Origin: CAXSEF01 sp050955025
GTDB taxonomy: Bacteria; Pseudomonadota; Alphaproteobacteria; Acetobacterales; Acetobacteraceae
Direction: 5' to 3'
Length of the DNA stretch: 11,780 nucleotides
Assembly: GCA_050955025.1 (NCBI GenBank)
Contig: JBPBQX010000226.1
Coordinates: 1 to 11,780, forward strand
How positions within the stretch are numbered: position 1 is the stretch's first letter; each line of letters opens with the position of its first letter. The position numbers and the translations under genes were made by a program. This document shows positions 1 to 6,747 of this stretch, in pieces. The notes beneath the pieces are model-generated. The model did no database searches. It was not told the origin of the DNA and saw nothing but the letters and a program-made list of their open reading frames with translations.

Positions 1-294
1 CACCGGCGCTACACGCTGGGCCAGATCCGCGGCGTGGTGGAGCGCTCCGGCCTGCTGGTCGAGGACGCCTGCTACCTGTACGGCGCACTGTTCCCTCTCG
101 CGGCGGGCTCGCGCCTGCTCGGCCGGTTGCGCGCCGCGCTGACCGGGCACGACCGCGTACGCAGCCAGATGCGCCGCTGCGGCCGCCTGTCCAACGGCGC
201 CCTCTGGGCCGCCTGCCGCGCCGAGTTGTTGATGTTCCGCAGCAACAGGCTGTTCGGCCTGACCGCGATGGTGACCGCAAGAAAGCCTGCGTGA
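1..294 (+). CDS. Probable class I SAM-dependent methyltransferase, C-terminal end only
   Basis: The frame is open from base 1 to a TGA at 292-294, so the gene begins outside the window and only its last 97 residues are visible. They start HRRYTLGQIRGVVERSGL and continue through a hydrophobic YLYGALFPLAAGSRLLGRL stretch to a short basic end. This pattern (an R-R-Y-T-x-x-x-L helix, then a 'GL-x-V' strand, then a Tyr-rich 'FPL' segment) is what I know from the C-terminus of small class I methyltransferases found beside glycosyltransferases and polyprenol-sugar genes. The SAM-binding glycine motif would lie upstream and cannot be seen, so the substrate is unknown. The stop overlaps the GTG start of the next gene (GTGA), which implies translational coupling and a shared transcript. 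The family call is inference from the C-terminus only. Confidence 0.6.
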   Translation, partial: HRRYTLGQIRGVVERSGLLVEDACYLYGALFPLAAGSRLLGRLRAALTGHDRVRSQMRRCGRLSNGALWAACRAELLMFRSNRLFGLTAMVTARKPA

Positions 295-2087
295 GCCGCG
301 CCCTTGCCACGCCGGGCGTGGCCCCCGCCCTGACAGGCACGCTCCCTGCCGCGCCGCGCCGCAACCGCCGGGCCGCCGCAGCCGCCCTCCTCGCGCGCGC
401 CGCCGACCTGCTCGCCGCCCCGCGCGGCACGCCGGCGTTGCTGCTGCTGTCCGCGGCGATCTCCGTGTCGTGCTGCCTGCTCCTGTTCGACCGGGACTTC
501 CTGGACGGCACCGCGCCGTTCTGGCGCGACCCGCACGGTGTGACCGGCAACAGCTGGGCCGACATGGCCACGGCGCTGAGCGGATACGACTTCTTCGTGC
601 GCGACGAGTGGCGCCTGCCGCTGTTCCAGGCCGCCCGCCTGGGCCCGCCCGGCGGCACCAGCATCGTCTTCACCGACAGCACCCCGGTGCTGGCGCTCGC
701 CGGCCGGCTGCTGTTCCGCCTGACCGGCCGCGCGCCCAACCCGTTCGGCGTTTGGACCGTGCTGTGCCTCGCGGCCAGCGCCGCCGCCATGACCCTGCTC
801 GCCGCCCGGCTAGGCGCCAGAAGCCTCGCCGCGGCAACCGCCGCCACCGCCTTCGGCCTGTGCGCCCCGGCGCTGCTGGCACGCTGGGGGCAGACCACGC
901 TGATGGCGCAGTCCGAGGTGACGCTCGCCCTCGCCTTCTACGTCGGCGCCGCGCGCGCGAGCCCCGCGCTGCCGCGCCTGCTCCGGGGAGCGCCGCTGTG
1001 CGCGCTCGCGCTGTGGACCCACGCCTACCTGTTCGCGATGGTCGCGGCGATCGTGGCCGCCGCCATCGCCCAGGCCCTGCTGGACCGCAGGCTCCTCCCG
1101 CTGCCCGGCCTCTGCCTGGCCGCCGCGCTCGTCGCGCTGCTGGCCGCCCAGCTGGTGCTGTCGGGCTACCTCCCGGCGGCGGGCACGCTGGCCGCCCCCG
1201 GGTTCGGCGCCTACTCGGCGAACCTTCTGTCGCCCGTCTTCCCGGACAGGGACCTCCTGGGCGCCCTGCTCGGCCTCGGGCGCCTCGACGCGACCGGCGG
1301 GCAGGGCGACGGCTACTGCTTCCTGGGCGCGGGCGCGCTGCTGCTGCTCTGGTGCGCCCGGCGGTCCCTGGCCGGCCGGGCGCGGGCCGCGGTCCGTCGC
1401 CACGCGTGCCTGTCCGCGGCCCTGCTGGCCTGCACCCTGTTCGCGCTGTCGAACGAAGTCTTCCTCGGCCAAATGCACGTCCTGCACGTGCCCCTGCCGC
1501 CCGCCGCGCTGGCGCTGGCCGGCGTGTTCCGCGCCAGCGGGCGCTTCGTCTGGCCGGTGATGTACCTGGCGATGGCGCTCGGCATCGCAGGATGCGCCGC
1601 CTCGGGAGCGTGCCGGCGCGCGTCGGCAATCCTGCTGGCGGCTGCCTTCCTGCAGTGCGCCGACAGCGCGCCGCTCTGGGCCGAGGTCGAGCGCAGCCTG
1701 CACGACACCCTCCCGTCCCCCGTGGACGCGTCAGCCTGGGAGGCCGCGATCGCGCGCCACGACTTCGTGCGGGTGACCCCCGTGCTCGGCTGCTTCGAGA
1801 ACTTCTCCCTTCCGCTGGGCAGGATCGTGATGCAAATCCAGCTGGTCGCTGCCCGCCTGAACGTCGCGACCAACAACGTGTATAGCGCGCGCCCTGGCCA
1901 CGACTGCGCCCCCACCGCCCACGTGCTCCAGCCCGGCGAGCTCTGGCTGCGCTGGCTCGGCGACCCTTCGCAGCCGCGCCCCGACGCCGGCTCGCCCTGC
2001 ACCACCGCCTTCGACCTCGCGGTATGCAGCACCACGCTGGACGCCGCCGCCCGCGCTGCCCTGCTGCCGCGCGCGCCCGTGCGATAG
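291..2087 (+). CDS. Large polytopic membrane protein, DUF6311-like (GT-C type topology)
   Basis: Encodes 598 residues. A basic N-terminus is followed by a membrane helix at about residues 48-66, a large first periplasmic loop (about 67-150), and then many hydrophobic segments to about residue 460. The soluble C-terminus has several cysteines. The loop segment WRDPHGVTGNSWADM and the GGTSIVFTDSTPVLAL stretch (residues 121-136) are the signature I associate with DUF6311 proteins. These are polytopic proteins of unknown function whose layout resembles GT-C glycosyltransferases using lipid-linked sugar donors. GTG at 291 is the chosen start: it overlaps the upstream stop by 4 bp, and the next in-frame ATG (near 564) would cut off the first helix and part of the conserved loop. 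The Shine-Dalgarno is weak, consistent with coupling. A role in cell-envelope glycan modification is inferred from topology and the neighbouring methyltransferase; no enzymatic activity can be stated. Confidence 0.7.
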   Translation: MSRALATPGVAPALTGTLPAAPRRNRRAAAAALLARAADLLAAPRGTPALLLLSAAISVSCCLLLFDRDFLDGTAPFWRDPHGVTGNSWADMATALSGYDFFVRDEWRLPLFQAARLGPPGGTSIVFTDSTPVLALAGRLLFRLTGRAPNPFGVWTVLCLAASAAAMTLLAARLGARSLAAATAATAFGLCAPALLARWGQTTLMAQSEVTLALAFYVGAARASPALPRLLRGAPLCALALWTHAYLFAMVAAIVAAAIAQALLDRRLLPLPGLCLAAALVALLAAQLVLSGYLPAAGTLAAPGFGAYSANLLSPVFPDRDLLGALLGLGRLDATGGQGDGYCFLGAGALLLLWCARRSLAGRARAAVRRHACLSAALLACTLFALSNEVFLGQMHVLHVPLPPAALALAGVFRASGRFVWPVMYLAMALGIAGCAASGACRRASAILLAAAFLQCADSAPLWAEVERSLHDTLPSPVDASAWEAAIARHDFVRVTPVLGCFENFSLPLGRIVMQIQLVAARLNVATNNVYSARPGHDCAPTAHVLQPGELWLRWLGDPSQPRPDAGSPCTTAFDLAVCSTTLDAAARAALLPRAPVR

Positions 2088-2120
2088 CCCCGCCCGAGAG
2101 CCTGTCCCCAGTACCGGTTT

Positions 2121-2171
2121 CCAAAGGCGAGCCTTTGGCGGAGCTCGAGGCGGCGCCTCGACCTTGCTTCC
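2121..2171 (+). repeat. Intergenic hairpin repeat, copy A (right-half copy)
   Basis: Two perfect stem-loops in a row: CCAAAGGC/GCCTTTGG (2121-2128 with 2131-2138, loop GA) and TCGAGGC/GCCTCGA (2145-2151 with 2155-2161, loop GGC), ending in CCTTGCTTCC. The order, spacing and the CGGAG linker match the right half of copies C, D and E and, inverted, copy B. It fills the gap between the DUF6311 gene and fsr, and ends about 100 bp before the fsr ribosome-binding site. The rest of that 197-bp gap shows nothing recognisable. Confidence 0.85.
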
Positions 2172-2284
2172 TCCACGCAACCCAGCGCTGCCGCCGCGGG
2201 GCTACCCCTCCCGTGCCCGCCGCCCCACCATGCCGCATTGCACCATCCCTGGGCTCCGCGCCCGCCCCGCACGGAAGGCGCCCC

Positions 2285-3514
2285 ATGAGCCAGGCCCTGC
2301 CCTCGTCCACCGCCGCCCCGCGCGGCGCCGTCACCGCCGGGCGCACGGTGTTCCCCGTGATCCTGGCACTCGCGGCCTCGCACCTGCTCAACGACATGAT
2401 CCAGGCCGTGCTGCCCGCGATCTACCCGCTGCTGAAGGCCTCCTACCACCTGAGCTTCGGGCAGATCGGCGTGCTCACCCTCGCGTTCCAGATGACCGCC
2501 TCGCTGCTGCAGCCGCCGATCGGCCTCTACACCGACCGCCACCCCCTGCCCTGGGCCCTGCCGTGCGGCATGGGCTTCACGCTGCTCGGCCTGCTGCTGC
2601 TGTCCGCCGCCGGCTCGTTCCCGGCGCTGCTCGCCGCCGCCGCCCTGGTCGGCGTGGGCTCGTCGATCTTCCACCCCGAGGCCTCGCGCATGACCCGCCT
2701 CGCCTCGGGCGGCCGCCACGGCCTCGCGCAGTCGCTGTTCCAGGTCGGCGGCAACGGCGGCCAGGCGCTGGGCCCGCTCGCCGCCGCCTTCGTGGTGCTC
2801 CCGCACGGCCAGGGCTCCATCGCCTGGTTCGTGGCCGGCCCCCTGCTCGCCGTCGCCCTGCTCGCCACCTGCAGCGCCTGGTACGGCCGCCAGGCCCCCC
2901 GCGGCCCGCGCCAGACCGCAACCCCGCACGCAACCCTCGGCCCGCGCCGCGTGGCGATGGCGGTCGGCGTGCTGGTGATGCTGGTGTTCTCCAAGTACTT
3001 CTACCTGGCCAGCCTCACCAGCTACTACACGTTCTACCTGATCGCCCGCTTCCACCTCTCCGTGCAGGCCGCCCAGGTCCACCTCTTCGTGTTCCTCGCC
3101 GCGGTGGCCGCCGGCACGCTGGCAGGCGGCCCGATCGGCGACCGCATCGGGCGGCGCCGCGTGATCTGGGGCTCCATCCTCGGCGTGCTGCCCTTCACCC
3201 TGATGCTGCCGCACGCCTCGCTGGCCTGGACGTCGGCGCTCAGCGTGGTGATCGGCCTGGTCCTGGCCTCGGCGTTCTCCGCGATCCTGCTCTACGCACA
3301 GGACCTGCTGCCCGGGAAGGTCGGCCTCGTCGGCGGCCTGTTCTTCGGCCTCGCCTTCGGGCTGGGCGGCATCGGCGCCGCGGTCCTCGGCATGCTCGCC
3401 GACGCCACCAGCATCACCTTCGTCTACGCCCTGTGCGCCTGGCTGCCGGCCATCGGCCTGCTCGCCGTGCTGCTGCCCAACCTCGACCGGCCCGGGGAAA
3501 GCCGGCAAGGTTGA
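2285..3514 (+). CDS. fsr: Fosmidomycin-resistance type MFS efflux transporter
   Basis: A 409-residue inner-membrane protein of the major facilitator superfamily, close to the ~406 residues of E. coli Fsr, with about 12 hydrophobic segments. The family signature is strong: SHLLNDMIQAVLPAIYPLLK near residue 35, FQMTASLLQPPIGLYTDRHP, then VGVGSSIFHPEASRMTRLAS, GGRHGLAQSLFQVGGNGGQ and LGPL. The second half keeps GDRIGRRRVIWGS. Fsr exports fosmidomycin by proton antiport; in most bacteria its natural substrate is unclear. The ATG at 2285 is chosen because GGAAGG lies at 2273-2278, 6 nt upstream, and because the N-terminus then matches family length; the frame is open back to 2024 without coding character. 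The TGA stop (3512-3514) lies inside intergenic repeat copy B. The gene stands alone, with repeat copy A upstream and copy B downstream in opposite orientation. Confidence 0.95.
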   Translation: MSQALPSSTAAPRGAVTAGRTVFPVILALAASHLLNDMIQAVLPAIYPLLKASYHLSFGQIGVLTLAFQMTASLLQPPIGLYTDRHPLPWALPCGMGFTLLGLLLLSAAGSFPALLAAAALVGVGSSIFHPEASRMTRLASGGRHGLAQSLFQVGGNGGQALGPLAAAFVVLPHGQGSIAWFVAGPLLAVALLATCSAWYGRQAPRGPRQTATPHATLGPRRVAMAVGVLVMLVFSKYFYLASLTSYYTFYLIARFHLSVQAAQVHLFVFLAAVAAGTLAGGPIGDRIGRRRVIWGSILGVLPFTLMLPHASLAWTSALSVVIGLVLASAFSAILLYAQDLLPGKVGLVGGLFFGLAFGLGGIGAAVLGMLADATSITFVYALCAWLPAIGLLAVLLPNLDRPGESRQG

Positions 3515-3551
3515 GGCTCCGCCTCAAGCTCCGCCAAAGGCTCGCCTTTGG
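3507..3551 (-). repeat. Intergenic hairpin repeat, copy B (right half, inverted)
   Basis: Reads on the - strand like copy A, almost base for base over about 44 bp. Stems on the + strand are TTGAGGC/GCCTCAA (3511-3517 with 3521-3527, loop TCC) and CCAAAGGC/GCCTTTGG (3534-3541 with 3544-3551, loop TC). The fsr stop codon TGA (3512-3514) sits inside the first stem, so the element starts within the coding region. The following 124 bp to the M32 start hold only a weak ATGCCC/GGGCAT inverted repeat (3594-3599 with 3609-3614). Confidence 0.85.
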
Positions 3552-3675
3552 AGTCCCCTGACAGACCTGGGAAAAGCCCGGCGGCCGCTGTCCATGCCCG
3601 GCGGCGCAGGGCATCGTGACGCCTGAAGCCCGCGCAAGCCGCCTCGCCGAAGCCCGCCGCCCAGGAGCCTCCGCC

Positions 3676-5187
3676 ATGTCCGCCTACGACCGCCTCGCCG
3701 CCCGCTTCGCCCGCATCGCCACCCTCGGCGAGGCCTCCTCGGTGCTCGGCTGGGACGCGTCGGCCATGATGCCCCCCGGCGGCGCCGCGGCCCGCGGCGA
3801 CCAGCTCGCCGTCCTCGCCGGCCTCGGCCACGAGCTGCTCGTCGCCCCCGAAACCGGCGGCGCCCTCGACGAGGCCGAGTCCCCCCGCGCCGACGAGCAC
3901 GACGCCTGGCGCGACGCCAACCTCCGCCTGATGCGCCGCGCCCACACCCGCGCGACCGCGCTGCCCCTCGACCTGGTCGAGGCCCACAGCCGCGCCTGCT
4001 CCGCCTCCGAGACCGTGTGGCGCCGCGCCCGCCCCGCGAACGACTTCGCCGCCGTCGCCACCCCCCTCGCCGAGGTCGTCCGCCTCACCCGCGAGACCGC
4101 CCAGGCCCTCGCCCCCGCCCTCGGCCTCTCCCCCTACGACGCGCTGATGGACGGCTTCCAGCCCGGCATCGGCAGCGCCGACGTCGCCCCCGTCTTCGCC
4201 CGCTACGAGGCCTTCCTCGCCGACGCCCTCCCCCGCGCCCTCGACCGCCAGGCGCGTGCCGACCGCGACGGCGCCCCCGCCCTGCCCCCCGGCCCCTTCC
4301 CCGAGGACGCGCAGGAGTCCCTGTGCCGCCGCCTGTCCCAGGCCGCCGGCCTGGAGGGCGCGCACTCCCGCCTCGACCGCTCCGCCCACCCGTTCTGCGG
4401 CGGCACCCCCACCGACGTCCGCATCACCACCCGCTACGACACCGCGAGCCCCGTGCAGGCGCTGATGGGCGTGATGCACGAGACCGGCCACGCCCTCTAC
4501 GAGCGCGGCCTCCCCCCCGCCTGGTCGCGCCAGCCCGTCGGCACCTCCGCCGGCATGGCCGCCCACGAGAGCCAGTCGCTGATCCTGGAGATGCAGGCCT
4601 GCCTGTCCGACCCCTACCTCGCCTGGCTCGCCGCCGAGCTGAACGCGGCGCTGCCCGGCAGCGCCGGCGACGCCCCCACGCCCTGGACCGCCCCCGCCCT
4701 CGCCCGCGCCTGGCGCCGCATCGAGCGCAGCCTGATCCGCGTGGAAGCCGACGAGATGACCTACCCCGCCCACGTCATCCTGCGCTTCCGCCTGGAGCAG
4801 GCCCTCGTCTCGGGCGACCTCGCCGTGCCCGACCTCCCCGGCGCCTGGTCCGACGGCCTGCACGCGCTGCTCGGCATCCGCCCGCCCGACGACCGCCAGG
4901 GCTGCCTGCAGGACATCCACTGGTTCGACGGCCTGTTCGGCTACTTCCCGAGCTACACGCTGGGCGCCATGGCCGCCGCCCAGCTCATGGCCGCCGCCCG
5001 CGCCGACACCCCCGGCCTCGACGACGCCCTCGGCCGGGGCGACCTCTCGCCCCTCCTCGCCTGGCTGCGCACCCGCATCCACGCCCAGGGCGCCCGCCTC
5101 GGCTTCAACGCCCTGCTGCAGTCCGCCACCGGCCGCCCGCTCGACCCCGCCGCCTTCGAGACCCACCTCGCGGCGCGATACCTGTAG
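3676..5187 (+). CDS. M32 family zinc carboxypeptidase (carboxypeptidase Taq type)
   Basis: A 503-residue cytoplasmic metallopeptidase that removes C-terminal amino acids from peptides with broad specificity; the length is normal for M32. The zinc site is intact: HETGH at residues 268-272 gives the two histidine ligands and the catalytic Glu269, and HESQS at 297-301 supplies the third ligand, Glu298. Other family blocks are present: WDASAMMPPGGAAARGDQLA near the N-terminus, RVEADEMTYPAH (355-366), and DIHWFDGLFGYFPSYTLG from 413. The ATG at 3676 has AGGAG at 3663-3667 with an 8-nt spacer; a GTG at 3616 in the same frame lacks such a site and would add 20 residues not typical of the family. Codon use is extremely C-ending. 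It appears monocistronic, between repeat copies B and C, and converges on the SGNH-like gene. Confidence 0.96.
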   Translation: MSAYDRLAARFARIATLGEASSVLGWDASAMMPPGGAAARGDQLAVLAGLGHELLVAPETGGALDEAESPRADEHDAWRDANLRLMRRAHTRATALPLDLVEAHSRACSASETVWRRARPANDFAAVATPLAEVVRLTRETAQALAPALGLSPYDALMDGFQPGIGSADVAPVFARYEAFLADALPRALDRQARADRDGAPALPPGPFPEDAQESLCRRLSQAAGLEGAHSRLDRSAHPFCGGTPTDVRITTRYDTASPVQALMGVMHETGHALYERGLPPAWSRQPVGTSAGMAAHESQSLILEMQACLSDPYLAWLAAELNAALPGSAGDAPTPWTAPALARAWRRIERSLIRVEADEMTYPAHVILRFRLEQALVSGDLAVPDLPGAWSDGLHALLGIRPPDDRQGCLQDIHWFDGLFGYFPSYTLGAMAAAQLMAAARADTPGLDDALGRGDLSPLLAWLRTRIHAQGARLGFNALLQSATGRPLDPAAFETHLAARYL

Positions 5188-5190
5188 GAA

Positions 5191-5320
5191 GAAAGCAAGC
5201 ATGGGCTCTGCCCAAACCCGCAAAGGGTCCAAGGACCCTTTGATCCCTTTTACTTAGAAGAAGGCGATCCAAGGGCCCAGCCCTTGGCGGAGTTTGAGGC
5301 AGAGCCTCAACCTTCCTTGC
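5191..5320 (+). repeat. Intergenic hairpin repeat, copy C (full length)
   Basis: Fills the gap between the convergent M32 and SGNH-like genes almost exactly. Left to right: AAGCAAGCATGGGC end with a GGGC/GCCC hairpin (5203-5213); a 10-bp perfect stem CAAAGGGTCC/GGACCCTTTG (5221-5230 with 5233-5242, loop AA); an A/T-richer centre around ACTTAG; CCAAGGGC/GCCCTTGG (5269-5276 with 5280-5287, loop CCA); TTGAGGC/GCCTCAA (5294-5300 with 5304-5310, loop AGA); then CCTTCCTTGC. By position it may act as a two-way transcription terminator, although no clear T-tract follows any stem. Confidence 0.9.
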
Positions 5321-6571
5321 CTACTGCTGCGCCCACGTCCAGGGCGCCGCAGCCACCGGCCCGCCCGCCGCGATCGTCGCCGCCGCCGCGAGCTGCAGCC
5401 CCAGCGCCACCGCCGGCGCCACGCCCAGCATCCTCGCGGCCTGCCCGCCCCCGCCCACCAGCGCGCTGTGCCCCGTGACCTTCGCGAACAGCACCAGCGC
5501 GTCCAGGTACGCCCCGTACGAACTGGGATGGTAGCCGATCGGCGCCGTGCAGCACGCGAGCAGCGCGTCCCCGTCCCACAGGTCCACCGTGCCCCCGGGC
5601 TCGACCGGCAGGAACGGATCGACCTGCGCGACCCGCACGTTCATCGCCGACACCCACGCGTCGCCGGCCGGCGCCACGTCCAGCCGGCTCCCCCCCGGGT
5701 TCGCCGCGTTCCACGCCGCCGCCGCCGCGAAATACGCCCGGTGCAGGTCGCCCGCCATCTGCGCCACCGGGTTCGCCGCCCCCACGTACGGCGCGTTCGG
5801 CCCGCCCGGCGCGCTGGCGCTGCTGCCGTAGATCGGCGCGTCCAGCCGCGCGCTCGCGTAGCCGTAGCTGGCCATCGGCGGCGTCTCGTACAGCGTCACC
5901 GGAACCGGCGCCTTCCCCGCCGCCGCGTCCGCCGCGTCGATCTTGCCCACCAGCCCGTCGACCCCCGCCTGGAACGTCGCCGGATCGCCCCGCGTCGCCA
6001 CGCTGCGCCCATCGACCACCACCGTGGGCGGCAGCGGCTCGAAGCTCTGGTCCTGCAGCACCACGCGGTCCCACCGCGCGCTGCCGATCAGCGCCGAGTT
6101 CGCGGCACTCCCGTCGAAGCTCTTGCCCGCCAGCGTCGCCGCACTCACCGCGATGACCGACACGTCGTAGTCCAGCCCCGCGTCGCGCGCGAGCTGCAGA
6201 AACACCCCCGGCACGCCCCCGAACGGCCCCGCCTCCGCGTACTGCGCCGACGGCGTCGCCGCGAGATAGTCGAGCTTCTGCCGCACCGTGAACGCGAGCG
6301 GCGGATAGGCCTCGGTGTCCGGGTCCGTGGGCGCCACGCGCTCCGCCGCGCTGCACGTCGCCGCCGCGAGGCACAGCAGGTCGTGCACGTGCGGCCCGCC
6401 CGCCGCCCCCGGCCCGGAGTCGAACCCCGCGTTGTCGTTGCGCGCCGGGTCGTAGCGCCCGTGCGTGAAGCTGTTGCCCACGAACAGCACCCTGACCGGA
6501 TCGGCCCACGCCCGCACCGGCCCCGCCGCGCACAGCAGCGCCGCCCCGCCCACGACCCAGAACCCGCGCAT
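5321..6571 (-). CDS. Secreted SGNH/GDSL-like hydrolase
   Basis: Encodes 416 residues. The N-terminus MRGFWVVGGAALLCAAGPVRAWA is a typical Sec signal peptide, probably cut after residue 23, so the product is likely periplasmic or secreted. The mature part opens with VRVLFVGNSFTHGRYD, the block I GNS-x-T-x-G form of SGNH hydrolases, with nucleophile Ser34. Further in is VVLQDQSFEP, resembling the block III region. Near the end is GYHPSSYGAYLDALVLF, which carries the expected catalytic histidine (His348). The Asp usually three residues before that His is Ile here, so activity is uncertain. The substrate (an ester or glycan acyl group) is unknown. The start at 6571 is chosen for the signal peptide. 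An ATG at 6655 in frame lies in repeat copy D and would add 28 repeat-derived residues ahead of the signal. It is downstream of the phoR-like gene on the same strand but separated by the repeat. Confidence 0.72.
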   Translation of the reverse strand: MRGFWVVGGAALLCAAGPVRAWADPVRVLFVGNSFTHGRYDPARNDNAGFDSGPGAAGGPHVHDLLCLAAATCSAAERVAPTDPDTEAYPPLAFTVRQKLDYLAATPSAQYAEAGPFGGVPGVFLQLARDAGLDYDVSVIAVSAATLAGKSFDGSAANSALIGSARWDRVVLQDQSFEPLPPTVVVDGRSVATRGDPATFQAGVDGLVGKIDAADAAAGKAPVPVTLYETPPMASYGYASARLDAPIYGSSASAPGGPNAPYVGAANPVAQMAGDLHRAYFAAAAAWNAANPGGSRLDVAPAGDAWVSAMNVRVAQVDPFLPVEPGGTVDLWDGDALLACCTAPIGYHPSSYGAYLDALVLFAKVTGHSALVGGGGQAARMLGVAPAVALGLQLAAAATIAAGGPVAAAPWTWAQQ

Positions 6572-6618
6572 CGCCACCCCCGAAACCGGCCCGGCCGAGG
6601 TAGCCTGCGCGCCGGAAA

Positions 6619-6747
6619 GGAAGCAAGCATGAGGCTCTGCCTCAAACTCCGCCAAGGGCTGGGCCCTTGGATCGCCTCTACTTAAGTAAAGGGATCAAAG
6701 GGTCCTCGGACCCTTTGCGGGTTTGGGCGGAGCCCATGCTTGCTTCC
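6619..6747 (-). repeat. Intergenic hairpin repeat, copy D (full length, inverted, 13-bp terminal inverted repeats)
   Basis: Read on the - strand it matches copy C over nearly its whole length, including the GGGC/GCCC hairpin, the AAAGGGTCC/GGACCCTTT stem (loop GA), CCAAGGGC/GCCCTTGG and the GAGGC/GCCTC hairpin. Its outer ends are a perfect 13-bp inverted repeat, GGAAGCAAGCATG at 6619-6631 and CATGCTTGCTTCC at 6735-6747. It lies between the sensor kinase and SGNH-like genes, and about 70 bp of it (6678-6747) are translated as the kinase C-terminus. No obvious target-site duplication flanks it. Confidence 0.9.

Noticed and set aside
670..2397. 575-residue Arg-rich antisense frame
   Set aside because: Low-complexity Arg/Gly/Ala shadow of the DUF6311 gene without any motif or ribosome-binding site.
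1313..3508. 731-residue antisense open frame over the DUF6311 and fsr genes
   Set aside because: Composition is dominated by Gly, Ala, Arg, Glu and Gln with no domain, and it runs opposite two well-supported genes. Long open antisense frames are expected at this GC content.
3424..5232. 602-residue antisense frame over the M32 gene
   Set aside because: A Gly/Ala/Val/Glu-rich shadow of a gene with an intact HETGH zinc site; its first residues are translated from repeat copy C.
5203..5310. Classical rho-independent terminator between the convergent genes
   Set aside because: Strong stems exist, but none is followed by a T-tract on either strand, so termination is only suggested.
6572..6655. 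Earlier start for the SGNH-like protein (MAEFEAEPHACFLS...)
   Set aside because: These residues come from repeat copy D and would bury the signal peptide, so the ATG at 6571 is preferred.
6619..6747. Calling copy D an insertion sequence or active MITE
   Set aside because: It has 13-bp terminal inverted repeats but no visible target-site duplication and no transposase in the window, so it is listed as a repeat only.
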